Under the pieces are notes generated by a model, which saw only the letters and a program-made list of their open reading frames with translations, was not told the DNA's origin and searched no databases. From contig NZ_CP060140.1 of NCBI RefSeq assembly GCF_022376295.1, forward strand, positions 810,356-874,355: a stretch of DNA of 64,000 bases, read 5' to 3'. The translations under genes were made by a program, and so were the position numbers. This stretch comes from Nodularia sphaerocarpa UHCC 0038 (GTDB lineage Bacteria > Cyanobacteriota > Cyanobacteriia > Cyanobacteriales > Nostocaceae). Of this stretch, positions 54,326-63,662 are shown piece after piece; position 1 is the first letter of the stretch; each line of letters starts with the position of its first letter.

Positions 54326-56129
54326 CCTGCTGGAAAATCTGATCAAATTTACCTTGGGCTTCTATTCTACCTGCTTTCAAGACAATAATTTGGTCAGCGC
54401 GACGCAACACAGAAGGGCGATGAGAAACCACAAGACAGGTTGGTGTCCAAGGATTTTCTCCCTGTTCTGTATTAACAAATATCCGCGACCACAACGCCAA
54501 TTCTGTCTCCACATCCAAAGCGCTAGAAAGGTCATCAAATACTAATAATTCCGGTTGACGGATAAACATCCGCGCTGCTGCTACTCGTTGCATTTGTCCA
54601 CCAGAAAGGCGCACACCTTTGGAACCAACTAATGTTTCTAGGCTTTGATTCATAGTTGCTAAATCTTGTTCAAATACAGCCATGTTTAAAGCTGTGGCGA
54701 TATCTTGATTATCTTTAGACAAGCCCAACAAAATATTTTCGCGCAGGGAATAGCTAAATAACTGGGGAATTTGGGGAGTATAAGCACTGCGGGGTGGAAC
54801 AAAGAAAGTTGCAGGGTTTTCTACAATATTTCCATTCCAGTAAATTTCCCCGCTTTGTTTAGGTAGCAATCCTAATAATAGCCGCAGTAATGTACTTTTA
54901 CCAGCACCAATCTGACCAGTAATTACAGTTAGAGTACCGCGCTGAATTTCAAAGCTAATATCTGTAACTCCTTGGTTAGTACCAGGATAAATATAAGTTA
55001 GATGAGATATTCTCAAAGATTGAAGATTATCTTTTTCATTCCGCAGAGGTTGTTCTATTGTGGGTAAATCTTTCTGGCGACCGTTCAGGTCATTCAGATA
55101 AAGTTCATTGGGGGCTACTAATGTATCTGCCGACGCACCAGATAGTAAACTAGCCATCCGATCAAAAGACACTTCTGTGTGTTTTGATAATGCCATAAAA
55201 CCGCCAACAGAAGTAAAAAAGCTGGTCACAAATGAGAGGTTATAAACAAATAAAGCAAAGTCACCTACTGTTAACTGATTAACACCACTCTGCATTAATT
55301 GAGAAGCCAGGAGCAAAATTATTCCTGTCCCCAAAATCACCATATTTTGAAAGGAAGAATTGAGAATAGCATTAAACAAACTATCCTTAATCATTGTCTG
55401 GCGGCGTTGGTCATTTAAAGTGCGAAAATAATTCAGCACATTTTTTTCTGCACCAGCTACTTTAATGGCTTGGACTGAACTAAATATTTCACCTAAAATT
55501 CCTGTAACTTTTTCGGTGGCTTGGCGGCTGGCTTTTCTATACTTTTTAATCTGCGTTTCGGCTCGTTGAATAATTGCTATCATTCCTACTAAGGGTAGAA
55601 ACACAAACAGCGTCATCTGTACATTAATACTCAATAAAATTACTAAACAGAAAACAGCAAATATGCCTTGTCCTGAGACTTCTGATATCCATGCTACGTT
55701 GTCTTCTATTTGTTCGGCATCATCACGAAAATAGCTAATTATTTCACCCTGAGACACAGTGGTTTCCACATCTTGATTCACAACCATTGGCTGTGCGGTG
55801 GGATTTTTAAACAGGCGATCTAATAAATTATGTCGCAGTAATGACCGCATCAGAAAACGGTGCTGGCTTTTGGTAACTCGCCCGGCAAATATAACTGCGA
55901 TATGTCCTAAGTTCAGTGCTAGTAATAATGCAATTAAAGCTAGAGGTGATAGTCCTAATTGTGCCTCGTTTGTCAAACGATTGAAAAATTCTCGGATGAT
56001 TAAGCCGGGTAGGGCTGGCAAACCCATGATTAATATCCAGTAGATGCTATCAAGGATATATAGTTTTGGTTTGTAGCGAATCAGTTGCCATATTAGTTCC
56101 CAATGTTTAGGCTTTTTTGTTACTGTCAT
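54315..56129 (-). CDS. ABC exporter half-transporter with degenerate catalytic site
   Basis: From ATG 56129 (MTVTKKPKHWEL) a 604-residue fused permease-ATPase. Six membrane helices occupy about 20-300. The ATPase has Walker A GQIGAGKSTLL and signature LSGGQMQR, but Walker B reads LLVFDDLSSALD, i.e. Asp in place of the catalytic Glu, as in the degenerate half of heterodimeric exporters. The partner is the next gene upstream on the same strand, 106 bases away. Siderophore or peptide export is likely from the location; substrate unknown. The 3' end is formed by a dispersed repeat. Confidence 0.85.
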   Translation of the reverse strand: MTVTKKPKHWELIWQLIRYKPKLYILDSIYWILIMGLPALPGLIIREFFNRLTNEAQLGLSPLALIALLLALNLGHIAVIFAGRVTKSQHRFLMRSLLRHNLLDRLFKNPTAQPMVVNQDVETTVSQGEIISYFRDDAEQIEDNVAWISEVSGQGIFAVFCLVILLSINVQMTLFVFLPLVGMIAIIQRAETQIKKYRKASRQATEKVTGILGEIFSSVQAIKVAGAEKNVLNYFRTLNDQRRQTMIKDSLFNAILNSSFQNMVILGTGIILLLASQLMQSGVNQLTVGDFALFVYNLSFVTSFFTSVGGFMALSKHTEVSFDRMASLLSGASADTLVAPNELYLNDLNGRQKDLPTIEQPLRNEKDNLQSLRISHLTYIYPGTNQGVTDISFEIQRGTLTVITGQIGAGKSTLLRLLLGLLPKQSGEIYWNGNIVENPATFFVPPRSAYTPQIPQLFSYSLRENILLGLSKDNQDIATALNMAVFEQDLATMNQSLETLVGSKGVRLSGGQMQRVAAARMFIRQPELLVFDDLSSALDVETELALWSRIFVNTEQGENPWTPTCLVVSHRPSVLRRADQIIVLKAGRIEAQGKFDQIFQQEGL

Positions 56130-56148
56130 GATAGTTAGTAAAGAGAAG

Positions 56149-56192
56149 AACCTCACCCTAACCCTCTCCTTAGTAAGGAGAGAAAGCAGGAA
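56149..56192. repeat. CCTCACCCTAACCCTCTCC repeat, copy 4
   Basis: The same 44-base unit with core CTCTCCTTAGTAAGGAGAG, here between the two ABC exporter genes. Confidence 0.75.
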
Positions 56193-56235
56193 TTTTGTTT
56201 TTTACATTATGCACCATTGAGTTAGTTTCATATTT

Positions 56236-57996
56236 TTAGGTTAATAAATCGGTTAAGCCAGTTTGTAATAAGTGGGCAAAACGTGATTCGGGATTTTTAA
56301 GTAATTCTTCTCGTTGACCATATTCACTAATTCGACCTTGTTCTAAAATTAAGATTTGATTTGCTTTTTGTACGGTGGCTAAACGATGGGCAATAATAAT
56401 ACCTGTACGTCCAGTTAGTAATTTATCAACGGCTGTTTCAATCAGTTTTTCTGTCATGGGATCGAGGCGTGAGGAGGCTTCATCTAATATGACTAAACCA
56501 GGGTCTTTGAGAAATACGCGGGTAAAGGCGAGTAACTGCGCTTGTCCGGCTGATAAGCCGCTACTATCTGGCCCCAAGTTTGTGTCTAAGCCTTGGGGTA
56601 ATGAATGCAACCATTGTGATAATCCTAATATTTCTAAGGTTTCATAGATGCGTTCGTCGCTAATTTCCTGATTAAAAAAGGTGAGATTATTCCGCACTGT
56701 TGTTTGAAACAGTTGTACGTCCTGGGTGACTAATCCGATTTTTTGAGGTAAATCTGTTAAGTAAGTCTGGTTAATTGGTACGCCTCCCAAGTGAATTGAG
56801 CCTGATTTGGGGTCATATAATCTCAGTAATAACCGTGCTAGGGAGGATTTACCGCTACCTGTTCGCCCTAGTAAACCTAATAGTTGTCCAGCAGGTAAAT
56901 TAAAGGATATGTCTTGCAGTACTAAATCCGCTTCTTCCGATTTTCGGTCATTGTAACTAAAGGAAAGGTGATCAAAGGTGATGGAAAGTGCGCCTGGAGG
57001 AAGTCTTTGTTCGCCTCCTGCACTGAGTTGGGATTTTACTTGTAGTAAATCTTGAATACGGTAAATACTGGCTTCTGCTTGTTGGAGTTCTTCAAATTGG
57101 TTGCGAATTTGTTCAATGGGTTCGCTGAGTAAGTTGGTGTAATAGTACAGTATATATACTGTACCAATGGTAACAATGTTTTGACTCCAAAGGTAAGCAC
57201 CGACGCTTAAGGCGATCGCAGTTCCTAATGTAAAGATACCGTTTGTTGTACCCCAAAGAATTGTACTGGCAAAGCGGGCTTGATGATAGATGGGTAGCCA
57301 GCCTTGCAAAATTTTGTGGAAGCGTTGCATGACATAGCTTTTGGCTCCATTGGCGCGCACGTCTTCCATTCCGGCGAGTTGTTCACCTACGAAACCAAAA
57401 AAATTGGCACTAATTTGCCGATAAGTTTGCCAATAGGGAACGGCTATGGAACGCAGACGTATTAAAGTTCCTAATGCTGTCAGGCTAAAAAAGGCGATCG
57501 CAATCCCAGCACGCCAATCTTCGGCAAATAGAACTATAATCACACCTGACATCAAGAGCAAATTGCCCAAGATGTAAACGGTAAATTTGGAGAAGAATTG
57601 CGAAAGAGTATGAACATCACCGTCTACTCTCTCGAGTAATTCACCGGCTGTGGAGAATTTATGAAAAGATAAGTCTAGTTGCAAACAATGTTCAACTAAG
57701 TCAGCACGTAAGGCGTTGGTGGCTCTCCAGGCGACGTTTTCACCGTAGTAGGTAGCAGCAACTGTGATTAGTTGAGTGACTAAAGCTACACCAATAAAGA
57801 GTAGGGCAGATAAGAGTAAGTTTCGCCCTGAACCACCAGCTACGGCTGTATCAATGAAATAGCGAAGAATCTGGGGGTTGACTAATTGTAGCCCGATGCT
57901 GGCTAAGAGTGCGATCGCAAATTTGAAGACCCTTCCTTTTTGGGGTTTGAGATATTCTACAAGTAAGTTCCAGTATTGCCGCAGTCCGATTTTCAT
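56236..57996 (-). CDS. ABC exporter half-transporter, catalytic partner
   Basis: A 586-residue fused permease-ATPase. Six helices lie at about 20-300. Walker A GRTGSGKSSLARLL and Walker B LVILDEASSRLD keep the catalytic Glu; the signature is LSAGQAQLL rather than LSGGQ, the asymmetry expected for a heterodimer with the 54315 product. It is the first gene of the pair. It lies next to a broken AraC gene that may once have controlled it. Confidence 0.85.
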   Translation of the reverse strand: MKIGLRQYWNLLVEYLKPQKGRVFKFAIALLASIGLQLVNPQILRYFIDTAVAGGSGRNLLLSALLFIGVALVTQLITVAATYYGENVAWRATNALRADLVEHCLQLDLSFHKFSTAGELLERVDGDVHTLSQFFSKFTVYILGNLLLMSGVIIVLFAEDWRAGIAIAFFSLTALGTLIRLRSIAVPYWQTYRQISANFFGFVGEQLAGMEDVRANGAKSYVMQRFHKILQGWLPIYHQARFASTILWGTTNGIFTLGTAIALSVGAYLWSQNIVTIGTVYILYYYTNLLSEPIEQIRNQFEELQQAEASIYRIQDLLQVKSQLSAGGEQRLPPGALSITFDHLSFSYNDRKSEEADLVLQDISFNLPAGQLLGLLGRTGSGKSSLARLLLRLYDPKSGSIHLGGVPINQTYLTDLPQKIGLVTQDVQLFQTTVRNNLTFFNQEISDERIYETLEILGLSQWLHSLPQGLDTNLGPDSSGLSAGQAQLLAFTRVFLKDPGLVILDEASSRLDPMTEKLIETAVDKLLTGRTGIIIAHRLATVQKANQILILEQGRISEYGQREELLKNPESRFAHLLQTGLTDLLT

Positions 57997-58288
57997 AAAG
58001 GTTTAGCTATCAGCAAGGCGTATTGTGGAGGCTGATTTCAGATGAAAGTAGAGGATAAAAGAGAATTTTTATCAGCTAGTTATCGTATTTTACGCTTAAT
58101 TATGCCTATTTAATGCGAAGCTATTTTGATAGATAGCTTTTTTTAGTGCGTGAAAACGGATCTTTTTCGGAAAATATATTTTTTTTAAACGCAAAGGGGC
58201 GGGGAGGTTCACGCATTCGCCGTTAGGCGTTCGGTGCAGGGTAGGGGCGCGGAGGTTGAAGAAAGGAGGAGTTGAGGGTGATTTTTGG
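57997..58288. other. Intergenic region, no gene seen
   Basis: 292 bases between the ABC gene start and the degraded AraC gene. A T-rich/A-rich stretch (about 58170-58195) and a CGCATTCGCCGTTAGGCGTTCGG-type repeat (about 58213-58235) are visible; no promoter was clear. Confidence 0.5.
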
Positions 58289-58694
58289 CTAGTGTATCAG
58301 TCGATAGTATTTAGGGTTCATCCCAAATCGTTTACGAAAAGCAGCTGCAAAACAACTCAGCAAATCTGAACTTTTTAACTGAATATCTACTTTCAACCCT
58401 TCCATTCCATCGCTTTCTTCTGTATAAACCTGACAAATTAAACCCAATTTCTATATGATCGTATTCACTCTCTTGAGTATGTTCAGATTCAATATATAAA
58501 TCATCATAAAATTCTGCATCAATAATCAGCAGAAGGATTCCTCTTAACTGAATATGACGATCATATCCTCTCCCGAAATTTTGCGGACAGTAATTGATAA
58601 AATCCGCAGGATCAGACTCGTCTGGATACTGGGTATTTTGGTTAACCTGTCGCCAAGTTCGTTTATACTCCGTTCGGGAAATTATATTTGCCAT
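58289..58694 (-). pseudogene. AraC-family regulator with frameshift and internal deletion
   Basis: The N-terminal part from ATG 58694 (MANIISRTEYKRTWRQ... GFNLSG) is PchR-like. The frame then shifts near NLSG; the shifted frame gives VYTEESDGMEGLKVDIQLKS and runs directly into FAAAFRKRFGMNPKYYRLIH with a stop at 58289-58291. This end is the last part of an AraC DNA-binding domain. The region between, about 180 residues including the first helix-turn-helix, is missing. The gene cannot make a working regulator. Confidence 0.75.
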
Positions 58695-59015
58695 ACTTTT
58701 CTCAAAGAAGCAAACCTATTACATTTTTCCTCGCAAGTCACCCCAACATTCTCCGGCTTTCTTGGGTTTCTTTATATTCGCCAAAAATCCGGTTCCCTCC
58801 CCTTTGCAAGCTACGGTGTACACACATCTTGGCAAATCAACCACAGACCCTGAATTTACCCCCCTTAATCCCTCCTTGCACTACGCCGAAGGCGCATCCC
58901 CGAAGGGCTTTAGGGAGGAAAATCCGGTTCTCCCCCTTTACAAGGGGGAATTAGAGGGGGTCAGAAGACTTGTTTGTACACGGTAGCTTTGCAAGGTCAG
59001 GGTTAGGGTGGGGTA
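58695..59015. other. Intergenic region with an element having inverted ends
   Basis: 321 bases downstream of glgB and upstream of the broken AraC gene (which reads away). Most of it is the element at 58801-58995. Around it, AAAATCCGGTTC is repeated at about 58784 and 58919, and a LVRR-type open frame on + is considered chance. Confidence 0.55.
58801..58995. mobile_element. Element with CTTTGCAAGCTAC/GTAGCTTTGCAAG ends
   Basis: CTTTGCAAGCTACGGTGTACA at the left and TGTACACGGTAGCTTTGCAAG at the right are inverted apart from single-base gaps. Inside are hairpins of CCCCCTTTACAAGGGGG and GCCGAAGGCGCATCCCCGAAGG type. A remnant of one end is at 16243-16262. No target duplication is evident. Confidence 0.55.
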
Positions 59016-61307
59016 TTATGCCATAAACTCAGCAGTCTTCTGCTTATCTAACTTCAGCATCAACACACCCAAAGGAGGCAGACATAAATCCAGGGAATAA
59101 GGACGACTGTGCAATGACCAGTTATCTGTCCATTTACCACCTAAATTGCCCATATTACTGCCGCCATAGGGACGAGCATCACTATTAAACAATTCAGTAT
59201 AAAATCCTTCTTGCGGTACACCAATGCGATAGTGTGAATGGGGTTGGGGTGTAAAGTTGCAAACCACGATCACGAAATCATCAGAATCCTTGTCATAACG
59301 TACAAAGGAAACTACACTATGACGGTTGTCGCTACAATCAATCCACTCAAAGCCATCCTCGGCAAAATCTTGGGTATATAAAGCCGGTTCAGAACGGTAG
59401 AGATAGTTGATGTCCTGGAAAAACTGCTTTAATTGTTGGTGGTCTTCATACTGCAACAATTGCCACTCCAAATCTGCCCAGACATTCCACTCACTCCATT
59501 GTCCAAACTCCATGCTCATAAACATGGTTTTCTTGCCTGGGTGAGCGAACATATAGCTAAATAAACAACGCACATTTGCTAACTTCTGCCATGTATCACC
59601 GGGCATTTTACCGATGATGTTGCTCTTACCATGTACCACTTCATCATGAGACAAAGCCAGCATGAAGTTCTCACTGTGGTTGTACCACATACTAAAAGTA
59701 ATATTATTTTGATGGAACTGGCGGAACCACGGGTCCATGCTGAAGTAATCGAGCATATCGTGCATCCAGCCCATATTCCACTTTAAGTTAAAGCCTAATC
59801 CGCCTGTGTAGGTAGGCCAAGATACCATCGGCCAAGAAGTGGATTCTTCCGCAATTGAGAGAACACCAGGAAAATAACTGAAAAGATGATGATTTACCTG
59901 ACGCAAGAAGTCTGCTGCTTCTAGGTTTTCTCTGCCACCATACTCGTTAGTTAACCATTCTCCTGGTTCGCGACAATAATCAAGGTAAAGCATCGAAGCG
60001 ACAGCATCCACCCGGATTCCATCAATATGGTATTTGTCAAACCAGAATAGGGCATTTGCTACTAGGAAATTTCTAACTTCGTGACGGTTGTAGTTGAAAA
60101 CGAGAGTCCCCCATTCTTTGTGTTCGCCTTTGCGGGGATCGGAGTGTTCATAAAGGTGACTACCATCAAAGAAGGCTAAACCATGACCATCTTTGGGAAA
60201 GTGTCCGGGAACCCAATCGACAATTACGCCAATGCCGTTTTCGTGACATTTGTCCACAAAATACATGAAATCTTCGGCGCTCCCAAACCGTGATGTGGGG
60301 GCATAGTATCCAGTTACTTGATAACCCCAAGAGCCATCAAAGGGATGTTCGGCTATGGGTAGCAGTTCCAAATGAGTGTATCCCATTTCTTTGACATAGG
60401 GAATCAGTCTGTCTGCTAGTTCTCTGTAGGTGAGGAAGCGTGCGCCTGGTTTAAGTTCGGAAACCACAACGACAGGTTCTGTCTCACCGTTGGGTAATTT
60501 AGGCAGTTCTGAACTAGAAGCGTGTAACCAAGAGCCTAAATGCACTTCGTAGACTGAAACTGGTTGGGTGAGGGGGTCGGTGTGACGACGCTTTTCCATC
60601 CAGTCTTGGTCATTCCAAGTGTAAGCACTTAAGTCAGTGACAATGGAGGCCGTTTTCGGGCGGGCTTCTTGCTGGAAACCGTAGGGATCTGATTTTTCGT
60701 AAATATGTCCTTCAAAATTTTTTATTTCATATTTGTAATGCTCTCCCACGCCGATTTCGGGTATGAATAATTCCCAAACTCCGGTGGGACCTTTCCGCAT
60801 CTGGTGTTTACGTCCGTCCCAGAGGTTGAAATCTCCTAGCAAGGAAACGTTACGAGCATTGGGGGCCCAAACGGCAAAATAAACACCTTTCACACCTTTG
60901 ATCTCTGTGGGATGCGCTCCCATTTTCTCATATATCCGGTGATGATTGCCTTCGGAAAACAGATGCAGGTCGAAGTCTGTCAGATTGGGGGAACGGAAGG
61001 CGTAGGGGTCATAAGTGACGCGCTCATGTTCGCCTTCTTTAATCCGTAATTGGTAGTTTGTCAGTTCTGCTACTTCAATTGTGCATTCAAAAAAATGCGG
61101 ATCATGTACTGTCTGCATGGGGTATTCCTGACGTTGTTCAGGCAGAATTACCCATGCTGCACTGGCATTTGGTAGGTAGGCTCGGACAGCCCAGACTTTT
61201 TTGCCATTTTGTTCTATGCAATGAGAACCTAGTATTTCAAAGGGATCGTGATGCTGATTCCCGACTATACGGTTAACCTGTTCTGGGACAATTGTTGTCA
61301 TGGACAT
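59016..61307 (-). CDS. glgB: 1,4-alpha-glucan branching enzyme
   Basis: Forms alpha-1,6 branches in glycogen. From ATG 61307 (MSMTTIVPEQVNRIV) it has 763 residues, matching cyanobacterial GlgB; an in-frame start at 61391 would add 28 residues lacking homology in look. Two N-terminal carbohydrate-binding domains (to about 220) are followed by the GH13 barrel: DGIRVDAVASMLY (nucleophile Asp), SIAEESTSW (acid Glu), and ALSHDEVVHGK (third Asp). The C-terminal beta domain ends PPLGVLMLK. No other glycogen gene is in the window. Confidence 0.96.
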   Translation of the reverse strand: MSMTTIVPEQVNRIVGNQHHDPFEILGSHCIEQNGKKVWAVRAYLPNASAAWVILPEQRQEYPMQTVHDPHFFECTIEVAELTNYQLRIKEGEHERVTYDPYAFRSPNLTDFDLHLFSEGNHHRIYEKMGAHPTEIKGVKGVYFAVWAPNARNVSLLGDFNLWDGRKHQMRKGPTGVWELFIPEIGVGEHYKYEIKNFEGHIYEKSDPYGFQQEARPKTASIVTDLSAYTWNDQDWMEKRRHTDPLTQPVSVYEVHLGSWLHASSSELPKLPNGETEPVVVVSELKPGARFLTYRELADRLIPYVKEMGYTHLELLPIAEHPFDGSWGYQVTGYYAPTSRFGSAEDFMYFVDKCHENGIGVIVDWVPGHFPKDGHGLAFFDGSHLYEHSDPRKGEHKEWGTLVFNYNRHEVRNFLVANALFWFDKYHIDGIRVDAVASMLYLDYCREPGEWLTNEYGGRENLEAADFLRQVNHHLFSYFPGVLSIAEESTSWPMVSWPTYTGGLGFNLKWNMGWMHDMLDYFSMDPWFRQFHQNNITFSMWYNHSENFMLALSHDEVVHGKSNIIGKMPGDTWQKLANVRCLFSYMFAHPGKKTMFMSMEFGQWSEWNVWADLEWQLLQYEDHQQLKQFFQDINYLYRSEPALYTQDFAEDGFEWIDCSDNRHSVVSFVRYDKDSDDFVIVVCNFTPQPHSHYRIGVPQEGFYTELFNSDARPYGGSNMGNLGGKWTDNWSLHSRPYSLDLCLPPLGVLMLKLDKQKTAEFMA

Positions 61308-61532
61308 GAAGCTACCTACATCTAAATAAAGTAATTGAATGATATACTGCGATCGCTGACTTGATGGAGTACAGCCTGGTTTTGCTCGCAAAGAGCTAAA
61401 TTTATGATTCTAAATATATTGGTTACATTTATTTGTAATTTCGTTGCCACCGTTATCGTACATCACAATGAGCCATCAGTTTTTTTCAGGATGATCAAGT
61501 GATGGGGAAGTGAGCATATAAGAGTGAGTTTG

Positions 61533-61856
61533 TCAAATATCTAAAAAAGGAAAAATTTGCAGTAAGGCTTTACGTAACTGGATGAGGTAAACTGTTTGGC
61601 GTAAATCGGCACTCAGTTTGGGTGGTGGGCTGACTTGTAGCTGTTCTTGTAGTTCTGCGTATTCGGCAGCGTTTAGGGGTTTGCCATCCAGGGGCGATCG
61701 CGCGTCTATAATAATTTCTGTCCGCAATATTTCTTCTGGTATATCTTCTGGGGGTGGTAATGCGACTACATCTATGCCCCAAGTGGTAGTTAACCACACC
61801 ACAATGCTAGTGCTGACAATCAAAATCCAAAATCCTATTTTCTTGTTCTTCCTCAT
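61533..61856 (-). CDS. Small conserved-looking protein with N-terminal membrane helix
   Basis: A 107-residue protein. One hydrophobic segment lies at 7-30 (IGFWILIVSTSIVVWLTTTW), and then a soluble part (PEEILRTEIIIDARSPLDGK, NAAEYAELQEQL). The organisation suggests a thylakoid- or periplasm-facing anchored protein. I do not recognise a named family. It lies 45 bases after the GST gene on the same strand, so co-transcription is plausible. Confidence 0.65.
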   Translation of the reverse strand: MRKNKKIGFWILIVSTSIVVWLTTTWGIDVVALPPPEDIPEEILRTEIIIDARSPLDGKPLNAAEYAELQEQLQVSPPPKLSADLRQTVYLIQLRKALLQIFPFLDI

Positions 61857-61901
61857 CTCCCTACTCCCTACTCGCTACTCCCCACTCCCCACTTTCTCAC
61901 C

Positions 61902-62570
61902 TCACAACCCCGGCGGTAAAGGTTCATCACACAGTTGATGGATTTGCACAATGCGTTCAAATAACCAGGGATATTCTTGTCGATACTGGGGAATAAGTGC
62001 TAAAGGACTGAGTAAGGCGGCGGCGCTAATGTCTGCTACACTGAGCCTATTACCTACCAAGTAATCATTTTTTTGCCAGCGATGAGATAACTCTGAAAAC
62101 GCCGTTACAAGTCTATTTTTAGCTAATTCCACACTAGCCTTGTTAATGCCATATTGTTGACGCACTACGGAAATTACTGTTTGGCTAAGTAGTGAAGGGT
62201 CAATGTGCTTGCCAACGCCTGCGCGAAACTGATAATATACAAATCTTGTGGCTGTACCGATGCTTTCATCCAACCAATCCTCCAGCATCAATGCTTCTGT
62301 TTGCTGTTCATGGTTAGGTAAGAATAAAGACGGTTCTGTTTGGTAAGTTTCCAGAAACTTGAGAATTTCGGTAGAATCTGCGATCGCATCCGGTTGACCT
62401 TCAATTTGCGGTAATAAGACAGGTAAAGTCTTCAAATCAGTCAGAGGCTTAACTCTGAGGATATGCAAGCCAGGAGTCAGATTTTCAGTTTGATAATTAA
62501 TTTGCTTATAGCCTAGCCCTAAACGGGCTTTGCGACAATAATGAGATGTACTAAATTGCAGTAGCAACAT
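61902..62570 (-). CDS. Glutathione S-transferase family protein
   Basis: A 222-residue protein. The thioredoxin-like N-terminal domain opens with LLLQFSTSHYCRKARLGLGY, with SHYCR in the glutathione site, and IADSTEILKFLETYQ follows near 68-82. The helical C-terminal domain includes YLVGNRLSVADISAAALLSPL, the usual GST signature. Substrate unknown. Confidence 0.85.
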   Translation of the reverse strand: MLLLQFSTSHYCRKARLGLGYKQINYQTENLTPGLHILRVKPLTDLKTLPVLLPQIEGQPDAIADSTEILKFLETYQTEPSLFLPNHEQQTEALMLEDWLDESIGTATRFVYYQFRAGVGKHIDPSLLSQTVISVVRQQYGINKASVELAKNRLVTAFSELSHRWQKNDYLVGNRLSVADISAAALLSPLALIPQYRQEYPWLFERIVQIHQLCDEPLPPGL

Positions 62571-62941
62571 AAAACTACTTTGTCCTACAAAAGGATAAAT
62601 TTTATCCGCTTAACTGCTCAATCTTCAAACGCAGTATCCTTAATTAACAATCATAGCAGGACTAGGATTTAGGCAAGAGGATCAAATAACCAACCACAGC
62701 AGCCGCAGAGAACACCGTGTAATCAGAGTTTCAGAAAGCTTCTGCGTAAGTCCTAAAAAGGACACGTGGTTGCAGAAGATGAAACCATTTTTACCAGTGT
62801 CCTTGATCTGCTGCCTTAATTAAAGGTGTGACTCCACTTAACCAGAAGATGGTCTATACTCGCCCAAAAGAAAATTAAGTGCTATTTTGTCATAAATTAC
62901 ACCTAATTAGCTTTTTTAGGCGCGATTTTTCCGGTCAAAAT
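62571..62941. other. Intergenic region, no gene seen
   Basis: 371 bases between the GST gene and the small lipoprotein gene. A CTTCTGCGTAAG...CTTCTGCAACCACG-like inverted pair (about 62740-62780) is present but not strong. Nothing else is supported. Confidence 0.5.
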
Positions 62942-63136
62942 TTAGGGAGTACTACCGGGTGTAGGGGCAGGTGCTGGGGCAGGTGCTGGGGGTGGAGTAG
63001 CACCGTCAGTTGGCTCACCAGGAGCAGGAGCCGCAGGTGGAGCTTCACCACCAGGCTCAGTACCAGGCTCACAGGCTCCAAGAACGGTAGCCAGACCTAA
63101 CATGAGAACCAAACCCAAGATTTTTGTTTTCAACAT
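62942..63136 (-). CDS. Small proline-rich lipoprotein
   Basis: From ATG 63136 (MLKTKILGLVLMLG) a 64-residue precursor; a start six codons upstream is possible. The signal peptide ends in the lipobox ATVLGAC (Cys about 21), and the mature part is almost entirely Gly, Pro, Ala and Glu with PAPAPAPTPG repeats. It is probably an extended, surface- or envelope-attached lipoprotein. Function unknown. Similar tiny lipoproteins occur in other cyanobacteria. Confidence 0.6.
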   Translation of the reverse strand: MLKTKILGLVLMLGLATVLGACEPGTEPGGEAPPAAPAPGEPTDGATPPPAPAPAPAPTPGSTP

Positions 63137-63154
63137 AAACTCCTCTTTCACCAA

Positions 63155-63662
63155 ATAAGGGCAATAAAAAAAATAGCCTGTTGAATAAGATAACCTATTT
63201 GTTGCTAATTTTTTAAATGCCTTGTACTGAGATTTTCAAAAGCAACACTTGAGGTTGCTTTTTTTGAGTTTAGTTATTATGCAGTAGACTGATTAATCTC
63301 CCAGCTTGAGGAATACAGTAACCGGATAGCCGAATCTAGATAAATGTCATATTGTTGCTGCTTACTGATTAGAAGTATTACAATACCTAGCTAATGCCAT
63401 TATTGGCGCAGTTAGTGATCAGAACACTTAAAAGGGTGTAAGTAGGTGGGCGTAAATAAAGTTAACTGGTTAGGGTCATCATTTGTCCTTTGTCATTGGT
63501 CATTGCTAAGAATTTCCGGCGTGTTTAGTCGTAACATAGTTTGGTTTATTCTTGCTTACCTACTTAGTGTGTTTGGTGTACGGATGACGCAGAACACGAA
63601 TCTCACCTTAGCCAAAACAGGCAAACAATCTAAAACACAGTATTTTCAATCTAAAAACATTT
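63155..63662. other. Intergenic region with a mobile repeat
   Basis: 508 bases before the gene at the right edge. The only structured part is the 126-bp AAGTAGGT element (63440-63565). A short hairpin AGCAACACTTGAGGTTGCTTTTTTT-type terminator (63240-63263) could end transcription from a gene on +, though none is seen. Confidence 0.5.
63440..63565. mobile_element. MITE-like element with AAGTAGGT ends, copy B
   Basis: AAGTAGGTGGGCGTAAATAA at the left and, at the right, TTTATTCTTGCTTACCTACTT, which is its imperfect inverse. It shares internal sequence with 14507-14621 and contains CATTGGTCATTGCT heptamers, as copy A contains CATTGGTCATTAGT. Confidence 0.65.

Noticed and set aside
62879..63100. 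73-codon Arg/Ser/Trp-rich open frame on +
   Set aside because: It is the antisense of the proline/glycine-rich lipoprotein gene; its odd composition comes from the repeats on the other strand.
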